Source: Phaeotremella fagi (Eukaryota > Basidiomycota > Tremellomycetes > Tremellales > Phaeotremellaceae). Taken from it: DNA of 64,000 nt. Made by a program: the position numbers and the translations under genes. Below, piece after piece: positions 35,567 to 46,254 of the stretch (position 1 is its first letter; the number at the start of each line of letters is the position of its first letter). The stretch is taken from the NCBI GenBank assembly GCA_001599715.1, contig BCHU01000013.1, positions 372,001 through 436,000 on the forward strand. Reading direction: 5' to 3'. The notes beneath the pieces were generated by a model that searched no databases, was not told the DNA's origin, and saw only the letters and a program-made list of their open reading frames with translations.

Positions 35567-37713
35567 ATGTCTGATCTGTAAGTCATCATTCTCATCATCC
35601 TCTTCCTCATGTCCCGTTTCATCACCTGTCACAACCCCTTCCTTCCACCTCTGCAATTTCACACTTAGCCATCTTTTCATTCTTTGCGTTCTTAGCCGCA
35701 GCCAATCGTCAGACTCACAAATCATGATCAATGCTAACCATACCTTCCTCTCTACAGCGCTGATATCGGTCTCATCGGTCTCGCCGTCATGGTACGTATC
35801 AATCTTAACCTTCTTAATTCGCACACGTAGCCCGTCGTCACTGAATGCTAATCATTCTACAGGGCCAAAACTTGATTCTTAACATGAACGACAAAGGATT
35901 CAAGGTTTGTGCTTACAACAGGTTAGTTGTCAAGTCTTGTAAATTTTATCCGACTTGACTGACTTTTCTCAGAACCACCTCCAAGGTTGACGCTTTCCTT
36001 GCCAACGAAGCCAAGGGTAAGTGTTTACTTGATTCTAATTTCTTATCACCCTCTCAATCTTAATGTTGCAATCGCATCATCGAATGCAGCCTTCCATCGC
36101 CATGTTGATATCAAACACTAACTCCCACTTCAGGAACCAACATCATCGGTGCCCATTCCATCCAAGAGCTCTGTTCCAAGCTCAAGACCCCAAGAAAGAT
36201 CATCCTCCTCGTCAAAGCCGGTCAAGCCGTTGACGACTTCATCGGTCAACTTGAACCTCATCTCGAGAAGGGTGACATCATCATTGACGGTGGTAACTCC
36301 CACTACCCCGACTCCATCCGTCGTACCCACGAACTCGAGGCCAAGGGTCTTCTTTTCGTAGGTTCAGGTGTCTCCGGTGGTGAAGAAGGTGCCAGAAACG
36401 GTCCTTCCCTCATGCCAGGTGGTTCAGACGCTGCTTGGCCACACATCAAGGAAATCTTCCGTATGTCTACCTATTTTCGGTCAGCGTTAATAACGCTTAC
36501 TCTACTACAGAAAAGACCGCTGCTCAAGCCCAAGGTGAACCATGTTGTGATTGGGTCGGTCAAACTGGTATGTTCTGCGACTCTAAACGCCGTTCCAGTA
36601 CTCACAACCCCCAGGTTCCGGTCATTACGTCAAGATGGTCCACAACGGTATCGAGTACGGAGACATGCAACTTATCGCTGAAGCTTACGACATCCTCAAA
36701 CGTGGTCTCGGTCTCCCAGAGAAGGAAATCGCTGAGATCTTCACCAAGGTCAGTCAAGCGAGAAGCATATCTGAATGTAACTGACATCTCTCTTCTAGTG
36801 GAACACTGGTGTCCTCGACTCTTTCTTGATCGAAATCACCCGTGACATCCTTAGATTCGAGGACAAAGCTGGTCAACCAATCGTTTCCAGAATTCTCGAC
36901 GCTGCCGGTCAAAAGGGTACCGGTAAATGGACCGCCATCAACGCTCTCGACCTCGGTATGCCAGTCACCCTTATCGGTGAAGCCGTTTTCGCTAGATGTC
37001 TCTCATCCCTCAAGGAAGAGCGTGTCCGTGCCTCCAAGATCATCGCTGCCCCAGCTCGTGACGCCTTCCAAGGTGACAAACAACAATTCATCGAGTGAGT
37101 CGAGGCATCATTCGTAGTTTTTTTTGTTTCTTGACTGACTCGTCACTCCTAGCGACCTTGAACAAGCCCTTTACGCTTCCAAGATCATCTCATACGCTCA
37201 AGGTTTCATGCTCATGCGTGAAGCTGCCAAGGTCGAGAACTGGAAACTCAACAACGCCGGTATCGCTGCCATGTGGCGTGGTGGTTGTATCATCAAGTCC
37301 GTCTTCTTGTCAGACATCACCGCTGCCTACAGAGAGAACCCAGAACTTGAGAACTTGCTCACTTCACCATTCTTCTTGAAGGCTATCGCCAACGCTCAAG
37401 CTGGTTGGAGAAGAGTCGTCGCTCAATCCACTCTTTGGGGTATCCCAATCCCAGCCCACTCCACCGCTGTAAGTCAGAGTCAACAACCAAATGAACAATT
37501 TACTGACTTCCAATCTAGCTCTCCTTCTTTGACGGTTACAGAACTGAAACTCTCCCAGCCAACCTTATCCAAGCTCAACGTGATTTCTTCGGTGCCCACA
37601 CCTTCAGAGTTCGTCCAGGACAAGGAACCGACGAATACCCAGAAGGTCAAGACGTCCACGTCAAATGGACCGCTACCTCTGGTAACGTCTCTTCATCCAC
37701 CTACAACGCTTAA
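35567..37713 (+). CDS. GND1: 6-phosphogluconate dehydrogenase, decarboxylating
   Basis: A 490-aa cytosolic NADP enzyme that makes ribulose 5-phosphate, CO2 and NADPH in the oxidative pentose phosphate pathway. Exons: 35567-35577 (11 nt), 35758-35791, 35863-35921, 35973-36016, 36134-36460, 36511-36567, 36615-36748, 36799-37094, 37153-37468, 37519-37713. The NADP fold is [17 protein letters not shown] with NR-TT for phosphate recognition. The family signature [12 protein letters not shown] and substrate residues in [19 protein letters not shown] are intact, as is the catalytic [15 protein letters not shown]. The first exon encodes just MSDL, and the 180-nt first intron is the longest in the gene, which may hold regulatory sequence. 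Strong codon bias toward C-ending codons suggests high expression. Confidence 0.98.
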
Positions 37714-38307
37714 AGGTCCTACGTGGCATGAACGTGGAAGGAAAAGGGTTGGATTTCGAAATTGGTGTTTCTCTGTTATTTGTTATGATTTCCTTTTTTT
37801 AAGTTCGTTTTTATTGAGTTGATTTCTCCATATTTTTTTTTTACATAAATTAAAAAAAAATAACCTTTCACGTTGAATTGACATCATGTTGACATGGAAT
37901 TGAAATCGGAAGTTATTGAAATGAAATTGAATTGGGGGGTTGGTTTTAGGCAGGTTATGCATTTTGTTTCCTGTTTACAGTATCAAGTGGCAGTGGCAGT
38001 GGCAGTGGCATAAAATCAAACGCATTCTGTGAAGTTGTATTAAAACCATCATCGGAGCTTGTCACTGTCGGAGAAAAAGGGCTTGATGGTGTCAAAGGAT
38101 CGAGTCTTCTTAAAGAATTCGGACTTGGTTATGGAACCAAGTCGACTGAATAGTGATATCACAGTGGTCATTTCTTCGCTATTTAATTTAGATTGAGCTT
38201 GAAATTGACCTAAAAAAAAAGGGGAGGAAACCGTGAGTTGATTACGATTTGTTGCACTGCAAGAGATCTTGAAGTACAGTATTTGTAATATTACAAAATT
38301 TGAAGAA
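37714..38307. other. intergenic region after GND1
   Basis: This 594-bp region holds the GND1 3' UTR (T-rich with an A-rich run near 37850) and a short GTGGCA repeat (about 37986-38011). A minus-strand open segment (38049-38210) preceded by a strong polypyrimidine-AG acceptor is discussed under findings. Confidence 0.45.
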
Positions 38308-38757
38308 ATGTCTTCAGAAATGGAATTTGATAACGACAACGAGACTTCACCTCTGGAAACAAAGTCAACCTCAACCTCGACATCGGCTACCACATCAACG
38401 AAAACCACAAGCTCAAGCTCAAAATCAAACCCAAAATCCAATTCCAAAAGACTAAAAACAAAATATCTAATCAGACTAATAAGATCTGAACTGCATTCCG
38501 AAGAGAACAGTACTCGATACATCAAAACTCGTTTCTTCCTCTCCAACGAATTGGCAGAAGAAGGGTTGGTCCCAATAGGTGATAGTGATTTATTACCAAC
38601 TCATTTCAAATCTTCAAAAGACGCTTTGATAGAATTGAAACCTAGTTTCTTGGAACCTTTGGAAAGGATTCATCGAGGAAGGGAATGTAGGGATTCGGTT
38701 AGGAAGACTTGTGATTCTTTGCTTATTTTGTTCAATGAATTTAGAGTTTTTACTTGA
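38308..38757 (+). CDS. hypothetical protein, 149 aa
   Basis: A single-exon frame from the ATG at 38308. I do not recognise the family. The first 50 residues are low-complexity Thr/Ser/Lys (STSTSTSATTSTKTTSSSS). The remainder looks like an ordered helical protein: KTKYLIRLIRSELHSEEN, TRYIKTRFFLSNELAEEGL, LPTHFKSSKDALIELK and a C-terminal CRDSVRKTCDSLLILFNEF helix. No membrane segment is visible. It is convergent with the giant repeat gene (245 bp between stops). The coherent C-terminal half argues for a real protein; an additional upstream exon is possible. Confidence 0.55.
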   Translation: MSSEMEFDNDNETSPLETKSTSTSTSATTSTKTTSSSSKSNPKSNSKRLKTKYLIRLIRSELHSEENSTRYIKTRFFLSNELAEEGLVPIGDSDLLPTHFKSSKDALIELKPSFLEPLERIHRGRECRDSVRKTCDSLLILFNEFRVFT

Positions 38758-39002
38758 GTTTTCGATTTGTTGTTCGGTTGGGAGGAGTTTTTGGCGTTGC
38801 AAGTTGGTCAGTTAGTTGTCAATGTCAAAATTTTGATATATTTTGGTGTCACGTCTATGTATTTCTTGTGGATGTAACTTCAGATACGAGTATTTGTGCT
38901 TTTACTGCATTTATTCCTTAAAAACCATATTACCATGATACGAAATCAAACATTGACTACACTGTACGACCACTTGAAACTGAAAAGTAAATACAGTACA
39001 AC

Positions 39003-42000
39003 TCATTCATCCAAATTCCAAAAGACCAAACAAAAGAGTAAAACACCGAACCCCACCAAAACCTGAATCTCCCAAGACAAATATCGAGGTTTGACAAAAC
39101 CCCTCAAAGGTGCTTTAAGACTTAAAGCCAAAACACCGCATAAAGCCAACACCGCACCTAAAAGGATTTTCCCATCTCCAAACAAAAGGTTTTCAGGTAT
39201 ACTACCGTCAACAACTAATTCTCCATCTTCCATCAGACCGTTCCAGATTTTGTTGATGGTTATCACCGCTGGTAAAAGGATGTTATTTGAGAATCCAAAT
39301 TCTCGATTGAATTTATCAAGGATGTAGAGGATTACTAGAGATAGGAGACAATATTGGATCATGTCTGATAGATAGTTTGGTGGAATTGATTTTAGGATTG
39401 GGTAACCTCTGTACCAATCGATGAGTAATGGTGAGAGCACGATTAAAATCGCTAGGATCATGTTCATGATTCTTTCTGGATCTGTTGGACCAAGAACGGT
39501 GACTTCTGGGAGATGCCATCTTAACGGTGGGATCGATTCTTGTTCTTGGATGATGATGGTTGGTTCTTCTGTTATAATGATTGGTTCAGTTTTCTGAATG
39601 ATTGATTCTGATGCGATAACGTGTTCTTCAACTTGGATCGTTTCGATGACAGGGGTCTCCACTATTATGATTGGATCTTCAGTTTTCTCAATTACTGTTT
39701 CAGTGAATGTCGTTGATTCAACAACAGTCTCACTTCCAGTGACGACAATCTCATCAGGGATCAAAATATCCTCATCCACCACCGATTGACCATTGATATT
39801 GATTTGATTTTTAACCACCACATTCGGTCCACCACTATCACCCACAACAACAGTTTCTTCAACAACGCGATTAACAGGTTTCCACTTTGGCGCAGCTGAA
39901 GTCGGTCTGGACGTTGGTTTGATAAAAGTCGAAGAAGGTGGTGAAGATGGCCATACTCTCCGTATGTTTGGTAAAACTATTCTACCTTGGGCTAGTAATA
40001 CCAACAGCGGCGCGAAGAGAAGTAAGATGAGGAATGTTGAGAATCCAATTGAGAAGAGTGACTGCCACGAAGGTCTTTGTCTGTTCCCGAAAGCTCTGCG
40101 TATTCTACTTCTAGGTCTTCCGTCGTTATCGTCATCGTCGTCGTCAGTGGAATCCACGTTGTCCTCTGGGTCGTTTCCCCGATTTCTTCGACTTTTTCGA
40201 TGTTTACCACCATGAGAACTTCCATCATCTTTTGAATCTCTTTTATCACCTTTACCCCGGTATTTATTTTTAATCTTCCGTCGTCGAGACGCCCTCTCAG
40301 ATTCAGTTTCATCCGGTAACCCATCCCGTCGTCTCTTCTCCAATTCATCTTTATCACTTTGTTCCAAAGCCTTGCGTTCAGCTTCTTTAGGATCTATCTC
40401 AGAATCACCTTCAGTCAAATCTCTATTCTTTGAATCGTTTTTCAGATCATCTTTGATTTTCTGTCTTCGAGATCTCCTTTGGTCGCTCGTTTCAGGTGGT
40501 GAACCCTCCGCCGCTCTTTTTTTCAGTTCATCTTTATCACTTTGAGCCAGGGCTGCTGCTTCTCTTTTCTTTTGATCTGTGGTAGTCGCAGGATCAATAT
40601 TTCATTCCGTACGCGTACAGTATCTTGGACTCACCTCTAAATTTATCTTTGATATCTTTGATTCTAGCCTCTTTTTCTTCTCTAGTTTCTTCCGGTAATT
40701 TCTCACGAGCACGTCTTCTCAATTCATCTTTATTGCTTTTATGTACAGCTTCCCGTAAAGCTTCATCGTCAGATACCGCAGGTGGTGGAGAATTCGAATT
40801 TGTATTGGTCGTCGGATCACCGTTTGGATCATCAGGATTACTCTGAGAGTTCTTGAATGCATCTTTGATCTTTTGTATTCTGGCATCTCTATCTTCTTTA
40901 GTTTCTGGCGGTAGATTCTTTCGTTTTCTCCGTTTGGCGTCTTCTCGGTCACTTTTAAGTATTGCCTCTTCCAAGCCTTTATCTGATGAGGGTACTGGTG
41001 GTGGATTTGTTGTGGTTTCAACCGTTGAATTACCCGTATCAGGTATCATTGGGTTACCAGTGTCAGGAGCAGTTGGATTACCTGGTGCGCTTCTGAGAGC
41101 CTTTTTGATTTTTCTTCTTCGACTTTCCCTCTCTTCACTCGTTTCAGGTGGTCCACCCTCTCTTTGTCTTTTCTCAGCTTCATCTCTATCACTTTTCGCT
41201 AAAGCCTTTCTTTCGGTTTTTTGACGTTTGTGACGCTCTTTCTTCTCTTCCTCTGTTTCTTCCGGATCACCCTTCCTCCTACGTTTCTCTGCCTCAGCTT
41301 TGTCAGAAGCTTCAATTTCCCTCTCCTCCCGACGTTTATCCCTCTCCTCTCGACTAGGTGGCTCGCCTGGACCGTTTGGTGCTGGTATGGAAGGTTCCCC
41401 GGCTGGCGGATTTCCACTTTCAGGTTGACTTTTCTTCTGTAATTTTCTCAATTCAGGCTTCTCTTTCTGCCTTCTAGCAATCTTCTCCTCAGCCGTCTCC
41501 GGAGGTCTCCCTTCAGCTAAACGTTTATCCGCATCCTCCTCATCCTTCCGTTTCTTGAAATCACGCTCTATCTTCTGCAACCTCTCGCGCTCTTGCATTT
41601 GTTCCGGAGTCTCTGGATCTTCACCGTTAGCCTCTCGTCTTTTTTTCTCAGCTTTCGTATTCTTAGCCATCTCTTCCTTCTCTCTTTCCTCTTCACTTCT
41701 ACCAGTTCTTCCAGGTCGAGTGGGGGCTCCATCTGGGGGTTGAGAAGTAGCTGGGTCTCCTTCTCTCTTACTTTTGTGTCGACCTGTTTCAGGTTGATTT
41801 GGGACACCGGCATTATTTGGTTGAGAAGGATTGGGATCTCCCCCTCTCGGAGTCCTGTGTCGATTTTTACCAGGTTCAGTGGGTTCAGGTTCACCGGTCG
41901 GCACGGCTACTTGAGGGGATGGACCCCCAGTGGGTTCTGCTGTTGGACTACCATGAGTAGCTCGATAAGTTTCCTTGTTCTTCTGTCTCCGAGCTGCCTT

Positions 42001-44146
42001 CTTATCAGGACTTTCTTCACCTTTCCCAGCCGCTTTCCTCTTTGCCGCCTCCTCATCATCCAAGCGATTCAAATAATCACGCTCAGCCTTCTCTTTCTTT
42101 TCACGTACAGCTCTCTCTTCTGGGGTTTCTGGAGGTAACTTTTTCTTTTTCCTCCTGTCTTGCTCTTTTTTCTCGTTCTTAGCAATCTCCTCTTTCTCCT
42201 TCCTTTCTGCTCTGGCCGTTTTGCTCGCTTCGTCGTCCCCACTAGGAGCACTAGGAGCGCTAGGACCACTCGGACCACTTGGAGACGGTTCTTTGGTAGG
42301 TCGTTCGGTTCTACTTGGTCTTGTGGGTTGGGCTGGGTCGGTGGGAGGTGGATTGGGTTGACCAGCAGCCGCTGCATCTCGTTTTTTCTGTTCCGCCTTC
42401 CTCTTAGCCTTTTGTTCCTCGGTTTCTGCAGGGGGGACGGAGGAACCATTCGTTCCTGGTGGGTCACCACCTGCTACCTGCTTCTTTTTATCCGCTTCAT
42501 CTTTCTTTCTTTTCGCTCTCTGTTCTGGAGTTTCCTTTGTAGTAGTTGACGGATCACCTCCTTCCCTTCCTGACGTCGGCCGTCCGTTACCACCATTTTG
42601 CTTTTTATCNNNNNNNNNNNNNNNNNNNNNNNNNNNNNNNNNNNNNNNNNNNNNNNNNNNNNNNNNNNNNNNNNNNNNNNNNNNNNNNNNNNNNNNNNNN
42701 NNNNNNNNNCGTCGGCCGTCCGTTACCACCATTTTGCTTTTTATCTGCTTCCTCTTTCTTTCTTTTTGCTCTCTGTTCTGGAGTTTCCTTTGTAGTAGTT
42801 GACGAATCACCTCTTTCCCTTCCTGACGTCGGCTGTCCGTTACCACCAGCCTTCCTTCGGTTTTTCTCTTCTTCCTCTTTCTTTCTTTTCGCTCTCTGTT
42901 CTGGAGTTTCTTTTGTAGAAGTTGATGGATCACCTCTTTCCCTACCTGAAGTTGGCTGTCCGTTTCCCCCATTTCGCTTTTTATCTGTTTCCTCTTTCTT
43001 TCTTTTCGCTCTCTGTTCTGGGGTTTCTTTGGTAGAATTTGATGGATCACCTCTTTCCCTTCCTGACGTCGGCTGTCCGTTACCACCAGCCTTCCTTCGG
43101 TTTTTCTCTTCTTCCTCTTTCTTTCTTTTTGCTCTCTGTTCTGGAGTTTCTTTTGTAGAAGTTGACGGATCACCTCTTTCCCTTCCTGAACCGGGCTTCC
43201 CTTTACCTTCAGCCTCCTTTCGCTTTTTCTCTTCATCATCTTTCTTTCTTTTCGCTCTTTGTTCTGGGGTTTCACCATTCGTGGTCGCCTTACCGTCACC
43301 TCTTTCTCTTCCGCTACCACCATTTCTGTCCCTCCCTGCTTCTGCGTTGTTCTTGTTCTTGTCCTTGTTTTTATCTTTGTCCTTACCATCTGCAGTTGTA
43401 CCAGAGGGTTCACGTGAAGGTCTCGGTTCTCTAGTTGGCGCTGCTGGTGCTGTCGGATCACCTGGCTTTCCAGGTTTTCCATCCTCTCCCTCACCCTTCC
43501 TTGAAGATCTCGGTTCCCTAGTTGGCGCTGTTGGATCACCTGGTTTCCTTGGTTTTCCATCCTCTCCCTCTGTCTTCCTCTCCTTACCATCTTTCCCTTG
43601 TGAAGGCTCGTTCGGGGGTTTAGCGTCCTCAGTTGTCTTTTGTTTCTTATCACTCTCCCAACCAACGTGTAAACCCAAAAAAATTAGTAGCAGAAGTAAG
43701 ATAGCCAGACCAACACCGGGCATATCGACATGTTTGAAAGAGATGGTCCCATCAGGTTCTCCTAGCGTACCATTACCCAAATCACCAAAGTTAGCGAGAG
43801 GGATACCGTCAGCCGTACATTCCTCTGGATGGAGTTCGCAGAATCTGTAATTAAGATCTGCTGAAGGTGGATAAGCGAATGAAGGAGGGAGACCGATTGT
43901 GATTTGTTGACTTGGTCCGGAGTATGAATGGGTTGGAATATCCTCTTCTACTGGGATCCAGGTTTCGTATTCATACTCGGTTTCGTATTCTTCAGGTGGT
44001 TCGTACCATTCGTATTCTTCATCTATGTAGTAGTCTTCACTCGCGTCTTCCCAAGTTTCTTGTATCTCAATTCTTTCCTCACCAAAACCGTCCCCTATTC
44101 CGTGATCTAGGTAAGTGTCCGCTTCGATGTAGTCAGCATAGCTCAT
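39003..44146 (-). CDS. giant multipass membrane protein with long charged-repeat region (unknown family)
   Basis: Two exons, 44146-40635 (interrupted by 100 N at 42709-42610) and 40576-39003; about 1,650 or more residues. I do not recognise a family. Residues 1-140 are acidic and tyrosine-rich (EEYEWYEPPEEYETEYEYE). A first membrane segment lies at about 144-163 (GVGLAILLLLLIFLGLHVGW). Then come about 1,000 residues of Lys/Arg/Glu/Pro-rich repeats: near-identical tandem units with ETPEQRAKRKK, followed by many degenerate modules of the type DxxELxxR...LPxETxxERxxR. A second membrane segment is SLFSIGFSTFLILLLFAPLL; a Val/Ile/Glu/Thr-rich stalk (about 39510-39830) follows, then about four more predicted membrane segments near the C-terminus, ending FCLVFWNLDE. 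The location (for example nuclear envelope or ER) and role are unknown. The 58-nt intron (40577-40634) has good borders and keeps the frame. Confidence 0.75.
42480..43273 (-). repeat. intragenic tandem repeat, 39-41-aa units (117-123 bp)
   Basis: At least six units of about 117-123 bp, each encoding ETPEQRAKRKK, a charged spacer, GGNGQPTSGRERGDPSTSTK and variants. Two unit types alternate: one with EEEEKNRRKAGGNGQ, one with DKK-x-NGGNGQ, giving a higher-order two-unit period. The array is within the first exon of the giant membrane-protein gene and contains the assembly gap. The repeat probably varies in copy number between strains. Confidence 0.93.
42610..42709. other. assembly gap (100 N)
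   Basis: Exactly 100 undetermined bases, the usual placeholder length. Both edges carry the same 36-bp repeat sequence (42574-42609 and 42710-42745), so the gap arises from the tandem repeat. The frames on the two sides differ by the placeholder length, but they become continuous if the two copies are superimposed (an offset of 136) or if whole repeat units are missing. Confidence 0.98.
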
Positions 44147-44556
44147 AGTGACTCCACAACCTTCAGCCAGACATAGAAATCGGAGGTTAAGCTGTAGGTT
44201 TCAGCGGCATTGTCGTCAGCATCACAACAATGACTTGTCAAGGGACAAAGGACACTATTGGACAATGGTTCAGATTTTGGGAGTGTTGGATGAAAGGGTG
44301 TCGTTTCTACGGCTTGAAACGAAATCAGCCTATCCATGCCGTTGATACTGAGCCTCATATCGTATTGCAGATGTTCTCAGAGTCGTAGTCAGTACGAATT
44401 GACGATAGCTACTTCCTTAATGTTATTGTGAATGAGGGAGGAGCAGTCAATCTGATCGATAGATCTTAAGTCACCGGTAACAGCCGATCCTAGATCCCGA
44501 TGAATCTGAAAGATGGATTAATTTCAGATTCTAACATTTAACAACCTTTAACAACC
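44147..44556. promoter_or_regulatory. divergent promoter region, giant protein gene / FAH hydrolase
   Basis: This 410-bp spacer lies between divergent start codons. No ORF was accepted (short frames at 44143-44358 are unsupported), and no specific site was recognised. Confidence 0.4.
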
Positions 44557-45733
44557 ATGAAATTACTATCTTGTAAGTTAACTTACATCAGCTACCCAAT
44601 AACCTACTGAAACACCGCAGATCAGTCAGAGAAATTCCCACAAGGTGTAATCGGTGAAGTTGACGCCAAAGAGGAAGCAGTCCGACCGTTGTATTTCCCA
44701 AATCAACGTCCTGTCCAATCTCTTCAGTTGTTGATCGCACATTGGGATAGCGTATCATCCAAACTTACTCGTGGAGAGGGAGAAGCTTTATCGAATGTTG
44801 AGATACAGGCCCCATTGAGAGGGAGGGATGTCTTATGTGTAGGAAAGAATTATAAGGAGCATGCCAAGTATGTGCAGATACCTGCATCGTCTGTCTACTG
44901 ACTGTCTCTCGTAGGGAGTTTGCAGATTCAGGTTATGATTCTAGTGACAAAAAGGAACAACCTGATTTCCCAGGTTAGTTCATGTTCCCCTCTTTTGCCT
45001 TTGAAGACTAAGAAGGCGATTCCAGTTATCTTCACCAAACGAGCAACATCTATCGTTGCGCATAATACACCCATCTATCCTCATCCAAAAGTGACTAGTA
45101 CTCCAGATTATGAAGGTGAACTAGGTATAATCGTCGGGAAAGGTGGTATTGGTATCTCAAAGGAGAATGCTTTGGAGCATGTTTGGGGAGCCGTCATCAT
45201 AAACGATGTAAGTCTTTCGTGAATAGGTTTACTTCTTTAATCAATGGTTTTGTTGATGCTGTTCAAGGTTACAGCTCGAGAACGTCAGAGGGATCACAAA
45301 CAATTCTTCATTGGTAAATCCCTAGACACATTTTGTCCAATGGTAAGTTATCCTCTCAGCTGGTCATTAATACTGATGGCTATGCTAGGGACCGTACGCC
45401 GTCCATGCCTCGGCCCTAGATTTCAATAACATGGAACTCATCACTAAAGTGAATGGCGAGATTCGACAAAAGCAAATGACCAACGAATTGATTTTTGATG
45501 TTCCAACATTAATCGAAACATGCTCTATGGGAATGACTTTACAACCTGGAGATGTGATTGCGACAGGAACACCAGCTGGAGTTTGTTTATCGACAGGCAA
45601 ATTCCTACAGCCAGGTGATCGCATTGATATCTCAATCACTGGTTTGGGAGTATTGAGTAATTGGATAAGTGATGCCTCTGAACCCCCTGCTTGTAAGCCT
45701 CTTTTGGATCTCGAGACTGCTAGCATATTCTAA
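44557..45733 (+). CDS. fumarylacetoacetate hydrolase family protein (FAHD-like)
   Basis: A 307-aa metal-dependent enzyme. Exons: 44557-44572 (16 nt), 44621-44867, 44915-44973, 45026-45207, 45268-45342, 45389-45733. The FAH fold is clear: RDVLCVGKNYKEHAKEF, then PDYEGELGIIVGKGG with the two metal-binding glutamates, NDVTARERQ with the aspartate, and the C-terminal LQPGDVIATGTPAGV. The size fits the FAHD1/FAHD2 group (acylpyruvate hydrolase, oxaloacetate decarboxylase or tautomerase) rather than the larger tyrosine-catabolic FAH. The exact reaction cannot be read from sequence. An N-terminal MKLLSYQSEKFP start gives no clear mitochondrial presequence. Confidence 0.9.
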
Positions 45734-46254
45734 TAGATTGGTGAGTAATTCGCTCTCACCTCATCGACTTACTGACTGCTCTGGTCAGGTGTAGAATAAA
45801 GGGGTCTTGTTGTCTGGAACGTAGAGTTTGCATAAAGTTTGGTCATCAATTGTGTATGCATATCCTCATTGATAACCTCACTCGGAAGAGGGCTACGTAT
45901 GAGTCTGTCTGAGGGGGTGAAACTGGTTTTTTAAGATCCTTCGCAAATGGCCCATGATTTTGAGAGTATCTTCTGTGATCTTTGGATACTTGAGACCTTT
46001 GCATGTCGTCCGCATATCGCGCTGGTCACGAGCTTGTCTCGTTTTTAGTAGGAAGAGCTGTTAGATTGAGAAAGTCTGCTTTGAGTGAAGCTGTCGCTGT
46101 GATGCCACCCAAATTCGATTCCCGGTTATTGTTGGTTGAGTCAACCGACTTTTGCCTTCGAAAGATTCACCTTCCTTTCTTGTTATGCAAAGTTCATATA
46201 ACGAGTTAAATAAAGCCTCGAATGGGATAACAAGAAGTTCTCACAGATACCAAT
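45734..46254. other. intergenic region FAH hydrolase - SNM1-type nuclease
   Basis: This 521-bp spacer lies between co-directional genes. A 68-codon open frame (46003-46209) lacks homology and splice support and was not accepted. The region presumably holds a 3' UTR and the nuclease promoter. Confidence 0.4.

Noticed and set aside
38049..38546. 165-codon minus-strand frame as a full gene
   Set aside because: Its first two thirds are the antisense of the Thr/Ser-rich region of the 38308 gene. Only the last 53 codons remain worth checking.
42710..43665. Upstream part of a 1,023-codon minus-strand frame running through the assembly gap
   Set aside because: Before the gap this is a shifted frame of the repeat (Arg/Gln-rich). 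The true frame there starts at ATG 44146, and the apparent join is caused by the arbitrary 100-N length.
42546..43850. 434-codon plus-strand open frame opposite the giant repeat gene
   Set aside because: It mirrors the Lys/Arg/Glu repeat as a Ser/Phe/Leu-rich shadow, and the minus-strand product has membrane segments, conserved modules and proper start and stop.
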